NCBI RefSeq assembly: GCF_018138715.1
Contig: NZ_JAGSHX010000006.1
Coordinates: 7,936,001 to 8,000,000 of the forward strand
Origin: Streptomyces asiaticus
GTDB lineage: Bacteria > Actinomycetota > Actinomycetes > Streptomycetales > Streptomycetaceae
Reading direction: 5' to 3'
DNA length: 64,000 nt
Each line of letters opens with the position of its first letter. The first letter of the stretch is position 1. The notes beneath the pieces are model-generated. The model had not been told where the DNA came from and made no database searches. It worked only from the letters and a program-made list of their open reading frames with translations. Positions 16,835-25,172 of this stretch are shown here, in pieces. The position numbers and the translations under genes are program-made.

Positions 16835-17485
16835 ATGAAGCGCAAGACCAGAATCCTCCTGGCGGGCCTGGCATCCGTGGGCGCCGTCGCCGCCGCGGGC
16901 ATGGCACACAACCGCCGGTCTGATCGCCGGGAACTCCTCCACGCCACGGTCTTCAGCGAGCCCGGCTACCGGGGCCGCAACCAGAGGCTGACCTGGAACG
17001 GCGGCAAGCGCGAGGTCGTCCCGCTCACCCGGGTACAGCTGCCGCGCATCGGCTCGATCAGGCTGGACCGGCTCGTGTACCACTTCCAGCCCGATGTGCG
17101 GCTACCGAACGTGTACTTCCTGTGGCACGCCCTCACCGAGCGCCCGGACAGCACGGACCCCGAGGGCGGCGTGGCCGGCTTCATCGCCATGCACCAGCTC
17201 GCCGGCATGTTCTCGGTGGGCTGGTGGGAGCCGGTCCGCGAGTCCGAGGCGCGGTCGGGGGTGCGGCTCTGGGCCGGACGCCCCCACTATCCGCTGCCCG
17301 CGCACGACGAGGGGGACCCGTCCGGCAAGACGGCTCACGGCAAGGCGGCTCTCGGCAAGGCGGCGGCTCCCGGTGCCCAGCCCTGGCACGACGTCCTGGC
17401 CAACACGCCCGACCTCGGCTCCTGGAGCACCCGCACCCGCTATCTCGAACTCGGCTACCACACCGGAAGCGGCCCCCGCGGCTGA
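16835..17485 (+). CDS. Secreted or anchored beta/gamma-crystallin-like protein
   Basis: A 216-residue protein that I place weakly in the beta/gamma-crystallin-like group. Residues 1-25 form a basic, hydrophobic signal or anchor ('MKRKTRILLAGLASVGAVAA'). The next stretch 'ATVFSEPGYRGRNQRLTWNG' followed by 'IGSIRLDRLVYHFQPD' resembles one crystallin Greek-key motif. The remainder has no family I recognise. ATG 16835 is chosen because it gives the signal directly; the frame is open upstream to 16703 but that part is non-hydrophobic and arginine-rich. Near residues 164-178 there is a G-K-[TA]-A repeat. No operon partner is evident. Confidence 0.6.
   Translation: MKRKTRILLAGLASVGAVAAAGMAHNRRSDRRELLHATVFSEPGYRGRNQRLTWNGGKREVVPLTRVQLPRIGSIRLDRLVYHFQPDVRLPNVYFLWHALTERPDSTDPEGGVAGFIAMHQLAGMFSVGWWEPVRESEARSGVRLWAGRPHYPLPAHDEGDPSGKTAHGKAALGKAAAPGAQPWHDVLANTPDLGSWSTRTRYLELGYHTGSGPRG
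17324..17368 (+). repeat. 15-bp tandem repeat x3 in coding sequence
   Basis: Three imperfect 15-base units starting GGCAAGRCGGCT encode G-K-[TA]-A-[HLA] in the crystallin-like protein. The period keeps the reading frame. Confidence 0.85.
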
Positions 17486-17638
17486 CCGGCCGCCTGTCCT
17501 GTGACGCGGTCCACGCAGACTGCGACCGCACCTGGCGCGAGACGGCCGAGGCTCAGAGCTGCGGTTCTCCTGGCCCATGCTGTCCGGGACATGTCCCGGA
17601 CAGCGAATCCGTAGACGTCGGCACACGCCGGATCCCGT

Positions 17639-17822
17639 GTGCAACCAGAACTGGTCCACCAAGACGCCCGCGTCGGTGACACACTCACCCTCTCGGGGCA
17701 GAGGCGACAAGGCACTCGGCTGGATCGTCATCGAAGTGCCCAAAGCATCGAAGGTCGCCACGCTGCAATTCACCATGAACAGCGGCTTCGCCGACGAGAC
17801 CGGCCAGTGGAAGATCAGCTGA
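17639..17822 (+). pseudogene. DUF4352-type lipoprotein remnant, frameshifted
   Basis: The last 37 codons before the stop read 'LGWIVIEVPKASKV...FADETGQWKIS', which I recognise as the end of DUF4352 domain proteins of actinomycetes. Just upstream, in another frame, 'DARVGDTLTLSG' looks like the beginning of the same domain, but the 60-80 residues that should lie between are missing. No start codon, signal peptide or lipobox is present. This is best read as an internally deleted, frameshifted remnant. Confidence 0.6.
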
Positions 17823-17976
17823 CCGTGCCGACCCTCCGTCACGCCACTGAGTGGGAGTCGTGAAGAGTTCGCGCGCGATCCTCGGCATTCGGGTACGGGA
17901 ACGGAAAACTTGGAGGGCTCACTCGGCGCTTCGAACACGTCGGGCGCCGACCCATGCGAGGGGAGACCGGTCAACG

Positions 17977-18912
17977 ATGTTCACTCTGGTGCGGAGCAGA
18001 TTACGGACGGCCGCGTTCGCGCTCTCGGCGGTCGCGGCCCTCGCCTTCGCGGGGACCGCCGGGACCGCCGCGAGCGCCACGACCGGCGCGGCAGCGGCCC
18101 CCGCTCCCGCGAAACAGGGGCCGACCTCGGTGGCGTACGTCGAGGTGAACAACAACAGCATGCGGAACGTCGGCAAGTACACCCTCGCCAACGGCGGCGG
18201 CAACGTCTTCGACGTCGCCGTGATCTTCGCGGCGAACATCAACTACGACACGGGTACGAAGGCGGCGTATCTGCACTTCAACGAGAACGTGCAGCGCGTC
18301 CTCGACAACGCCGCCACGGAGATACGGCCGTTGCAGCAGAAGGGCATCAAGGTCGTCCTCTCGGTGCTCGGCAACCATCAGGGCGCGGGCTTCGCCAACT
18401 TCCCCTCCCAGCAGGCGGCTTCGGCGTTCGCGAAAACGTTGTCGGACACCGTGGCCAAGTACGGGCTCGACGGCATCGACTTCGACGACGAGTACGCGGA
18501 GTACGGCAACAACGGCACCGGCCAGCCCAACGACAGCTCGTTCGTGCACCTGGTGACGGCGCTGCGCGCGAACATGCCGAACAAGATCATCAGCCTCTAC
18601 AACATCGGCCCGGCCGCGTCACGCCTCTCCTACGGCGGCGTCGACATCTCGTCCAAGTTCGACTACGCCTGGAACCCGTACTACGGCACCTGGCAGGTCC
18701 CCCGCGTGGCACTGCCCAAGTCGAAGCTGTCGCCGGCGGCCGTCGAGATCGGCCGGACCTCACAGAGCACGGCCGCCGGCCTCGCCCGCCGCACCGTCAG
18801 CGAGGGGTACGGCGTCTATCTGACGTACAACCTCGACGGCGCCAATCGCAGCGCCGATGTCTCCGCGTTCACCAGGGAACTGTACGGCAGCGACGCCGTC
18901 TACACGCCGTAA
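17977..18912 (+). CDS. Secreted endo-beta-N-acetylglucosaminidase, Endo H type (GH18)
   Basis: A 311-residue secreted enzyme very close to Streptomyces plicatus Endo H. Residues 1-40 are a Sec signal ending about 'AASATTGAAAAPAPAKQGP'. The mature part runs 'TSVAYVEVNNNSMRNVGKYT', 'NVFDVAVIFAANINYDTGT' and the GH18 catalytic 'YGLDGIDFDDEYAEYGN', where D-x-D-x-D-E supplies the acid Glu. It cleaves between the two core GlcNAc residues of high-mannose N-glycans, outside the cell. ATG 17977 has GAGGGGAG upstream. Cleavage of eukaryotic glycoproteins for nutrients is the usual role. It is monocistronic, with a short GC hairpin after the stop. Confidence 0.95.
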   Translation: MFTLVRSRLRTAAFALSAVAALAFAGTAGTAASATTGAAAAPAPAKQGPTSVAYVEVNNNSMRNVGKYTLANGGGNVFDVAVIFAANINYDTGTKAAYLHFNENVQRVLDNAATEIRPLQQKGIKVVLSVLGNHQGAGFANFPSQQAASAFAKTLSDTVAKYGLDGIDFDDEYAEYGNNGTGQPNDSSFVHLVTALRANMPNKIISLYNIGPAASRLSYGGVDISSKFDYAWNPYYGTWQVPRVALPKSKLSPAAVEIGRTSQSTAAGLARRTVSEGYGVYLTYNLDGANRSADVSAFTRELYGSDAVYTP

Positions 18913-18919
18913 GGCGACC

Positions 18920-18934
18920 GCACCCCCGGGGTGC
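18920..18934 (+). terminator. Short GC hairpin after the Endo H-type gene
   Basis: GCACCCCCGGGGTGC can form a 7-base-pair stem 8 bases after the stop. It is short and has no T tract, so termination is only possible. Confidence 0.35.
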
Positions 18935-18990
18935 TTCGGGCGGACGGATAACCTGGGCCCGTCAGCGAAGATCGCAGAAGGGCGGAGCAC

Positions 18991-19209
18991 ATGGCGGACA
19001 TCATGGAGACGGCGGCGCGGAAGGTCTTCGAGCGCTACGACCTGGACGGGGACGGCCTGGTCACCGCGGACGAATACCGGAAGGTCGTGGCGGAGCTGGA
19101 GGGCTCGGAGATCACCGAGTCGCAGGCCCAGGAGCTCATCGACTCGCTCGACACCAACGGCGATCGCCAGATGTCCTTCGAGGAGTTCTGGGCGGCCATG
19201 AATGCCTGA
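18991..19209 (+). CDS. Small EF-hand calcium-binding protein
   Basis: A 72-residue cytoplasmic protein that is essentially one pair of EF-hands. The loops are 'DLDGDGLVTADE' and 'DTNGDRQMSFEE', both with acidic residues at positions 1, 3 or 5 and Glu at 12, so both could bind calcium (the second has Arg at position 6 in place of Gly). Two-hand proteins of this size are common in Streptomyces and are thought to buffer or sense calcium. There is an AGAAGGGCGGAG stretch before the ATG, and a strong terminator follows. No operon partner. Confidence 0.92.
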   Translation: MADIMETAARKVFERYDLDGDGLVTADEYRKVVAELEGSEITESQAQELIDSLDTNGDRQMSFEEFWAAMNA

Positions 19210-19221
19210 CACCGAGGCATG

Positions 19222-19250
19222 AGACCCCGGGCGTCACGCGCCCGGGGTCT
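19222..19250. terminator. Bidirectional rho-independent-like terminator
   Basis: A perfect 12-base-pair GC-rich stem (AGACCCCGGGCG pairing with CGCCCGGGGTCT) with a 5-base loop, then TCT. It lies between the EF-hand gene and the convergent small genes and can serve both. Confidence 0.85.
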
Positions 19251-19274
19251 TCTGTCTCCGCGGGGCGACGGCGG

Positions 19275-19436
19275 TTACTCGTTCCGCGCCCGCCATTGTG
19301 CCGCTTTCGCGCTGGCCTCCTTGAACGTCAGCCCGGCGACCTGCGCCAGCGGCACATCCTTCAGTGGGCAGTCGGCGTAGTGGTCGGCCCTCTCGCTCGG
19401 AGCGGCGTCGCAGCCGGGGCACTGTCGAGGAGGCAT
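19275..19436 (-). CDS. Small zinc-knuckle-like hypothetical protein
   Basis: A 53-residue basic protein that I do not recognise beyond its N terminus 'MPPRQCPGCDAAPSERADHY', a C-x2-C with a further Cys 14 residues later and a nearby His, suggesting a small zinc site. AGGGA lies upstream of the ATG. It starts 14 bases after the stop of the membrane protein gene on the same strand, so the two are probably cotranscribed. The longer frame upstream would overlap that gene and lacks support. Confidence 0.6.
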   Translation of the reverse strand: MPPRQCPGCDAAPSERADHYADCPLKDVPLAQVAGLTFKEASAKAAQWRARNE

Positions 19437-19450
19437 GGTGTTCCCTGTCC

Positions 19451-20017
19451 CTATGTCGAGTCGTGGTTGTCGGCCTGCCATCTCCGAATCGCGTTGCCTA
19501 TGTATGGCACCACCCAGACGAGCAGCACAACGACGACCGGGGCGGCCGTAGTGCCTGCGGCGAGCCACCGCCACGCGGGTGCCGCCGCATGAGCCGGCGG
19601 GGCCAGGGCAAGACTACTTCCCACCGCCAGGCACAGGAGCCCCGACAAGTAACAGAAGTCCGCTCTTCCGGCCAGCCTGATCCAACTGGCGTAGTGCGTC
19701 CGCTGGTCCTGAATCAGCTGCTCGTGCCGGTCGTCGGACATCTCGGAAAGCGGACCCCACCAGGCTTCGACATCGCTGCGCGAGTACAGATACTGGCGGG
19801 AGCGAACTCCCCATACCACCGCCATGACCATGAAGAGCGTGGTCAGGGCGAGTGCGAGCAGCGTGGGGTCCGGCCAGCGGAATGTGTCGCGGTCCGTGAT
19901 GACGAGTCCCAGCAGCGTGATGCTTGCACCACCGAGGAGGGGCGCCGCGGTCGTGTACTGCCCCTCGCGCGCGGCCGACCAGTTCAGAGGCGCGGGCTTG
20001 CGCCATGAAGGTTCCAC
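19451..20017 (-). CDS. Hypothetical membrane protein with four transmembrane segments
   Basis: A 188-residue protein of unknown family. It has two N-terminal hydrophobic segments ('LLGGASITLLGLVI' and 'ALALTTLFMVMAVVWGV'), a polar loop of about 50 residues with 'WWGPLSEMSDDRHEQLIQDQ', then two more segments near the C terminus. The 2+2 arrangement with a cytoplasmic helical loop recalls small SLATT-like or transport-accessory membrane proteins, but no motif settles it. GTG 20017 is chosen for the GGGGGG immediately upstream; the ORF extends further but in Arg/Pro-rich non-conserved-looking sequence. Paired with the 53-residue gene downstream. Confidence 0.65.
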   Translation of the reverse strand: MEPSWRKPAPLNWSAAREGQYTTAAPLLGGASITLLGLVITDRDTFRWPDPTLLALALTTLFMVMAVVWGVRSRQYLYSRSDVEAWWGPLSEMSDDRHEQLIQDQRTHYASWIRLAGRADFCYLSGLLCLAVGSSLALAPPAHAAAPAWRWLAAGTTAAPVVVVLLVWVVPYIGNAIRRWQADNHDST

Positions 20018-20026
20018 ACTCCCCCC

Positions 20027-20054
20027 TCGAAGGAGGCGGTTCGAAGGAGGCGGT
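20027..20054. repeat. 14-bp direct repeat x2
   Basis: Two exact head-to-tail copies of TCGAAGGAGGCGGT lie 10 bases upstream of the membrane protein start, in the roughly 300-base region between divergent genes. Nothing else was recognised in that region. It could be an activator or repressor site. Confidence 0.6.
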
Positions 20055-20318
20055 CGGCGGTCACGTATGCCGTCCCCGTCCCGATGAAATACCCGGACAA
20101 AGTACAGCGCGGCAGCTTGGGGTGGAATGCCTCGAACAGGCCAGAAGGAAGGTGCCGACACGGTTGCCTCGCGCCATGAGGAACGGCTGTCCAAAGGGGC
20201 TCGCGGAGCACGGCGGGAGCGCTCGAGGATTCTTCCAGTATGCGTATGGCCGCCCGGTGTTCACTTTTGGCTCAGGCGTGCCCGCGGGGGGCACGGGCCG
20301 AGGGGGGTTACACCGGAT

Positions 20319-23168
20319 ATGGCCACGCCCATCGTCACCGCACTGGCGGTCTATGAAGCGGGCAAGAAGGCGTACGAGGCATACCAGGGCATCGTCGCCT
20401 TCGTCAGCCACGGCAGCCACAGCCCCACTCCCGAAGAGGAGATCCTGGCCAGGCTGGAGGTGCTGCACCAGGATTTCGTCGCGCTGCAAGGGCGGTTCGA
20501 TGAGGTGATGGAGGCCGTGAAACAGGCGGTCAGGGTCGAGCAGCAGGCGTATGTCCTGAATCTGCGGCGCGATCTGGAGGGATTGTGCGGGCGAGCCCGC
20601 ACGGCCACGGACGAGCTCAACTCCTGGGCCGTGGGCGGGCGCAAGGACCCGCTGCTGCGGTCCAACGCGGACAACAACTCCCGGCTGGCGGCGAATACGC
20701 TGCTGGAGGGCGACTCCTACTTCTACCGCCCGGATCCGAACTCGCCGGACAGCGTATTCGATCACCGGCTGGCGTATATCGCCTACGTCTATGTACTCAC
20801 CGTCCGGTTCGGCGTGATCGCCGGGCTCAATCCGCAGTACCGCGAGGACCGGCTGGCCCGCGAGGAACTGAGCCGGCACGCGGCGCGGCTGGACTGGGTG
20901 TTCCAGAACGCCGACCGGGCCATCGAACCGGATATCGGTGGCGGTCCTGACAACCGTGGAAGCTACTTCCTGGCCCACCAGTGCGTGGACCACATCAGCG
21001 GCTACGACACGGGGCACACCGAGGTCGGGTGGCGTCCGGGAGGCCAGGCCGAGTACGACGACGCCCGGGCCCGCTACTCCGATCAGCTGCGCGCCGATAT
21101 GCGGGTCAGGACGGGGCTCGCCAAACTCATGGGCTTCCACGACACCGTGGCTTACTGGGCCAAGGACCCGCGCACACCAGGATGGTCCCCCTGGACCCCG
21201 GTGGAGGTGCCGGACAGCGTGGTGTCCTTGGCCGCGGCGTCGGACCGGCCGGGGCACACCGTGCTGGTGTGGCGGGACAAGGACAAGGCGCAGCTCCGCA
21301 CCACCTCCTACGACGCCACCGCGGCCGCGCCGGCCTGGAAACCGTCGGTGGCCATCAGTGCGGAGAACACGGTGCGGGAGGAACCCACGCCGCGCGCCGT
21401 GGCCTCGGGGCCGGGACTCATCACCGTGGTGACGTGCGGCAAGGACGGCGGCGTCTACGCCACCCACACCGATCCCACCCGGCCGACCGGATGGCTGGAC
21501 GCTCCGGTCAGGGTGAGCGGCGACACCACCGATGTCTGGTACGCCGAGGCCGCCGCGACACCGGGCTTCGTCGTCGTGGTGTGGCGGGACAACGGCACCG
21601 GCACGCTGATGGCCGCGTTCCAGGACGCCAGGGGAGCGTGGGGGCCACCACAGCCGGCGACCCCGGCGGGTGCCACCTCGCTGGGCTCGAACCTCACGGT
21701 GACCTGTCCGTCACCCGGGGCGGTGCTGGCGGTGTGGACCATGAACGACCGCACGCTGCACTGCGTCACCTACGATTCCCACGCGGCCCACCCCGTGTGG
21801 AGCGCACCCGCGCAGATCGCCGAATTCCCCGGGAACGACTTCGCGTCGTCCATCCACGCCATGGGCACCGGCGACGGAAAGGCCGATGTGGTCTGGCAGG
21901 GCGTGTTCGGGTCCATGTGGAACATCCACTACGACGGCGGCTGGAGCGCCCCGGCCGAGATCACCCCGCAGCGTCTCACCCATTGGGGCGTGCCCTATAC
22001 GATCGTCCCGGCGGTGACCGGGGATCGGCGGGCCAACTGGTTCTGGCAGGGCCGGGACAACCGCGTTCAGACCATCTACCGGGATCCCCAGCAGCCGCAG
22101 TGGTCGGCGCCGCTGCGGCTCGGACAGCCCTGGTGGTCGTATTCCGAGGTCGCCGCGGTGTCGGTGGCGGAGGGAAGCGTATCGCTCTACCGGGTCGACT
22201 TCGGCAGCGAGATCGGCGAGGTGCCCGAGCTCCTGACGTGTTTCTACGACCCGGCCACGCCGACCGCGCCGGCCCGGATCGCGGATGCGCGAGCCCTGGT
22301 GGCGAGGGCCCAAACCCTGTGGAACTTGCCGGGCCCGGCGCGCGACGAGGCCAACGCCCGGGCGGCCGACGCGATCGCGGTCGCCCGCGAGGTCGTGGCC
22401 CTGGACCCCGGCTACCGTGCGATGCTCGCCCAATGGCTGGTGTTCCCGGCGGGTACGTATCTGATGGGCAGTGGCCGCTACGACGAGGCCATTGACCGTA
22501 TGCGGGAGGCGCTCGGCCTCTATGACGAGCTGATTCATGAACAGCCCGGGTCGGATGAGCTTCTTTGGCGCAAGGCGTGGGCGCTGGTCAATGTGGCGCA
22601 GGCCCTGTGGGGCAAGCCCGATCACGCCCAGGGTGCACAGCGCGCCGTGGAGGCCACCGAGCTGCTCCGCCAACTCGCCACCACGAAACCCACCTACCGG
22701 ACCGGGCTCGCACAGTGGCTGGTGTTTCCGGCGGGTACGTATCTGATGGGCAGTGGCCGCCACGATGAGGCCATCGAGCGCATGCGGGAGGCGCTCGGCC
22801 TCTACGACGAGCTGATTCACGAGCAGCCCGGGTCGGATGAGCTTCTCTGGTGGAAGGCGTGGGCGCTGGTCAATGTGGCGCAGGCCCTGTGGGGCAAGCC
22901 CGATCACGCCCAGGGTGCACAGCGCGCCGTGGAGGCCACCGACCTGCTCCGCCAACTCGCCACCGAGAACCCCGGGAGGTATCGCGGCGGACTGGGCGAC
23001 TGGCTGATGTTTCCGACGATCCCCTACCTGCGGCAGTCCGGCCGAAGGGACCAGGCGCTCGCGCGGGCGAGGGAGGCCGTGGACATCTTCACCGCGCTCA
23101 ACGCCACGGATCCCGCGGCCTATGGGCCGAAGCTGGCGGCGGCGAAGAAGCTCGTCGACGAGTGCTGA
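20319..23168 (+). CDS. Large protein: helical head, beta-rich lectin-like middle, TPR-like tail
   Basis: A 949-residue protein of no family I can name. Residues 1-120 are predicted helical, with a hydrophobic start 'PIVTALAVYEAGKKAYEAYQ' and a coiled segment 'LHQDFVALQGRFDEVMEAVK', resembling the head of pore-forming or injected toxins. Residues about 270-650 are beta-rich with repeated W-[ST]-x-P phrases ('PGWSPWTPVEV', 'HPVWSAPAQIAE', 'QWSAPLRLGQPWW'), as in sialidase- or fucolectin-type propellers. Residues about 700-949 are TPR-like, with two near-identical 94-residue units. There is no signal peptide. ATG 20319 has GAGGGGGG 10 bases upstream. Roles as a carbohydrate-binding toxin or a scaffold are guesses. 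Confidence 0.75.
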   Translation: MATPIVTALAVYEAGKKAYEAYQGIVAFVSHGSHSPTPEEEILARLEVLHQDFVALQGRFDEVMEAVKQAVRVEQQAYVLNLRRDLEGLCGRARTATDELNSWAVGGRKDPLLRSNADNNSRLAANTLLEGDSYFYRPDPNSPDSVFDHRLAYIAYVYVLTVRFGVIAGLNPQYREDRLAREELSRHAARLDWVFQNADRAIEPDIGGGPDNRGSYFLAHQCVDHISGYDTGHTEVGWRPGGQAEYDDARARYSDQLRADMRVRTGLAKLMGFHDTVAYWAKDPRTPGWSPWTPVEVPDSVVSLAAASDRPGHTVLVWRDKDKAQLRTTSYDATAAAPAWKPSVAISAENTVREEPTPRAVASGPGLITVVTCGKDGGVYATHTDPTRPTGWLDAPVRVSGDTTDVWYAEAAATPGFVVVVWRDNGTGTLMAAFQDARGAWGPPQPATPAGATSLGSNLTVTCPSPGAVLAVWTMNDRTLHCVTYDSHAAHPVWSAPAQIAEFPGNDFASSIHAMGTGDGKADVVWQGVFGSMWNIHYDGGWSAPAEITPQRLTHWGVPYTIVPAVTGDRRANWFWQGRDNRVQTIYRDPQQPQWSAPLRLGQPWWSYSEVAAVSVAEGSVSLYRVDFGSEIGEVPELLTCFYDPATPTAPARIADARALVARAQTLWNLPGPARDEANARAADAIAVAREVVALDPGYRAMLAQWLVFPAGTYLMGSGRYDEAIDRMREALGLYDELIHEQPGSDELLWRKAWALVNVAQALWGKPDHAQGAQRAVEATELLRQLATTKPTYRTGLAQWLVFPAGTYLMGSGRHDEAIERMREALGLYDELIHEQPGSDELLWWKAWALVNVAQALWGKPDHAQGAQRAVEATDLLRQLATENPGRYRGGLGDWLMFPTIPYLRQSGRRDQALARAREAVDIFTALNATDPAAYGPKLAAAKKLVDEC
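22431..22994 (+). repeat. 282-bp tandem duplication within the TPR-like tail
   Basis: The segment starting CARTGGCTGGTGTT recurs exactly 282 bases later (94 codons). The units share long identical stretches including 'QWLVFPAGTYLMGSGR' and 'LVNVAQALWGKPDHAQGA'. Near identity at the DNA level indicates a recent duplication. A third, diverged and truncated unit follows to the stop. Confidence 0.95.
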
Positions 23169-23835
23169 GCGGTAGAGGAGGAAGCGGTGCCACGAGTTGG
23201 TGGGCGGCCGCGTAAATGACGGCTTGAGTGCGATCGCGCAGACCCAGCTTCGCCAGGATCCGGGAGACGTGTGTCTTGACCGTCTCGTCACCGATGCCCA
23301 GGGCTCGTGCGATTTCCGTGTTGCTGTGCGCCTGGGCCACGAGTATCAGGACCTCGTGCTCCCGGGCCGTCAATCGCTCGAGCTCGGTGGAGGACGCGGG
23401 CGGCGCGATGCTGCCGGCGAAGCGGGAGATGAGACGGCGCGTGACCGAGGGATCGATGATGGCATCGCCTCTGTCGGCGATGCGGATGGCCGCGATCGTC
23501 TCCTCGGGAGGGACGCTCTTCAGGAGGAATCCGCTGACTCCCATGTGGAGGGCGCTGTAGACGTAGCTGTCGTCGTCATAGGTGGTGAGCACGATGACTT
23601 TCGTGGTGTTGCCCGGCCTGCCGAGGATGCGTTCCGCCGCGCGCAGTCCGTCCAGTCGCGGCATGCGGATGTCCAGGATGGCGACGTCGGGCGTCAGCCT
23701 GATGGTCTCTTCGACGGCTGCCTGGCCGTCGGCCACTTCCGCGACACAGCACAGGTCGTCCTGGGTGCTCAGGACCGCCTTCAGTCCCGAGCGGAACATG
23801 GCGTGATCGTCGGCCAGGAGAATACGCAGACTCAT
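23098..23835 (-). CDS. NarL/LuxR-type response regulator
   Basis: A 245-residue regulator. The receiver domain begins 'LRILLADDHAMFRSGLKAVL', with the phospho-acceptor in 'DVAILDIRMPRLDG' (about Asp54) and Lys in 'GFLLKSVPPEE'. The C-terminal LuxR helix-turn-helix reads 'LTAREHEVLILVAQAHSNTE' then 'VKTHVSRILAKLGLRDRTQA'. The start overlaps the kinase stop, giving a kinase-regulator operon. The last 23 or so codons run antisense into the end of the convergent 949-residue protein gene (71-base overlap) and look non-conserved (Arg/Pro-rich). The likely targets are its own operon and the divergent exported-protein cluster. Confidence 0.92.
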   Translation of the reverse strand: MSLRILLADDHAMFRSGLKAVLSTQDDLCCVAEVADGQAAVEETIRLTPDVAILDIRMPRLDGLRAAERILGRPGNTTKVIVLTTYDDDSYVYSALHMGVSGFLLKSVPPEETIAAIRIADRGDAIIDPSVTRRLISRFAGSIAPPASSTELERLTAREHEVLILVAQAHSNTEIARALGIGDETVKTHVSRILAKLGLRDRTQAVIYAAAHQLVAPLPPLPLSTRRRASSPPPASAHRPRDPWR

Positions 23836-25013
23836 GTGCCGTCCATGGAGAAGGTGGCGGATATCTTCCAGTCGGCCTCGCCGGGTACGGGTCCGTACGA
23901 GACGAAGCCGTTGAACATCCCGACTCGGCTGCTGATGCCCTCGAGGCCCCGGTGTGGAGAATCCTCCACGAGCCGCTCGGAGGCGGCGATCGGGTTGACC
24001 GCGGTGACCGTGATGCGCGAAGTGCCGTAGCACAGGGTGATGTCCACGTGGCCGTCGCCGTGGCGCAGGGCGTTGGTCAGCATCTCCTGCACCACACGGT
24101 AGACGGCGATGTCCAAGGACCCCTCCAGTTCCTGTCGGGCGCCCTGGACGCTGACGTTCGTCTCCAGACCGGCGGCGGACACGGCCTGGATGAGCTGGTC
24201 GAGGTCGCGCAGCCCCGGTTGCCGTGCGCCTTCGGCGGGGCTGTCGTGCAGGAAGTCCAGCAGCCGGCGCAGGTCGAGGAGGGCCGCTCGGCTGGAGGTC
24301 TCCACCGCCGCGAGCGCCGTCGACACCGGTGACGCCTCCTTGGCCGCGAGTCCCAGCCGGGCGGCTCCGGCATGCACACCGATGGCGCTCACATGATGGG
24401 CGATGACGTCATGGAGGTCCCGGGCGATGGCACTGCGGTCCTCGGCGATGGCATTCGCGAGGTCTTGCCGGGCCATCTCCCGCTCCCGGACGGCCCGTTG
24501 TTCCAGTTCGGCGATGTGAGCGCCCCGGGCGGTGGTGTAGCGGCCGACCAGCCAGGCGAGGAGGGCCTCTTTCACCGCGCCCAGCAGAATGGAGCGCCAT
24601 TCGGTGAGATCGGTCGTGCCGCCGAGTGTCCTGGCCCCGATGGATCCCGCGGCCAGGTAGAGGAGAGCCAGAACGGCCGGTCGGCCGTTCAGCCAGGCTC
24701 CGGCCCGATAGGCCGCGATGAGCATTCCGGCGTCGTTCGCGTCCGGCAGTGGACTGCCGTCGGGCAGTACCAGCGCACCGGCCACGGCCAGTGCCGCCTG
24801 GGCGAGGGCGACGACTCCCGAAAGCCGGGCCGAACTCGCGAGTGCCGCGTCCACCAGGGCGATCCCCACCAGCAGACACCAGTAGGACACGGGGGGATAC
24901 ACCTGCGAACCCTCGTAGGAGAAGCTGAGCGTATCCGCGAGCAGGCAGAAGCCCGCCACCATGAGGGATTGCCGGGTCAGGGACCCACTCGGGTCCCACG
25001 TCTGAGCGGACAA
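23832..25013 (-). CDS. NarL-family sensor histidine kinase
   Basis: A kinase of about 393 residues with four to five hydrophobic segments in its first 170 residues ('LMVAGFCLLADTLSF', 'YWCLLVGIALVDAALA', 'VVALAQAALAVAGALV'). The HisKA_3 box is 'DRSAIARDLHDVIAHHVSAI' and the ATPase domain shows 'VVQEMLTNALRHG' (N box) and 'GLEGISSRVGMFNG' (G box). It should sense a signal at the membrane and phosphorylate the adjacent regulator. TTG 25013 is favoured because GAGAGAGGGG lies immediately upstream; ATG 25055 is an alternative without a ribosome site. Divergent from the exported FixH/YtkA-like cluster. Confidence 0.88.
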   Translation of the reverse strand: MSAQTWDPSGSLTRQSLMVAGFCLLADTLSFSYEGSQVYPPVSYWCLLVGIALVDAALASSARLSGVVALAQAALAVAGALVLPDGSPLPDANDAGMLIAAYRAGAWLNGRPAVLALLYLAAGSIGARTLGGTTDLTEWRSILLGAVKEALLAWLVGRYTTARGAHIAELEQRAVREREMARQDLANAIAEDRSAIARDLHDVIAHHVSAIGVHAGAARLGLAAKEASPVSTALAAVETSSRAALLDLRRLLDFLHDSPAEGARQPGLRDLDQLIQAVSAAGLETNVSVQGARQELEGSLDIAVYRVVQEMLTNALRHGDGHVDITLCYGTSRITVTAVNPIAASERLVEDSPHRGLEGISSRVGMFNGFVSYGPVPGEADWKISATFSMDGT

Positions 25014-25172
25014 GGCCCCTCTCTCAGGATGTCGGCACGCCCGCACCGCGGGCATGCCGGAAGGCGGAATGTGCGGTCGGAACGCCACCTTGTACGGGGC
25101 CGGTCGCACCAGGCATGCACTTATGGTGCACGAGCGCCACCGAAAAGCCTTCCCGCGCCTGGGGGAGGCATT

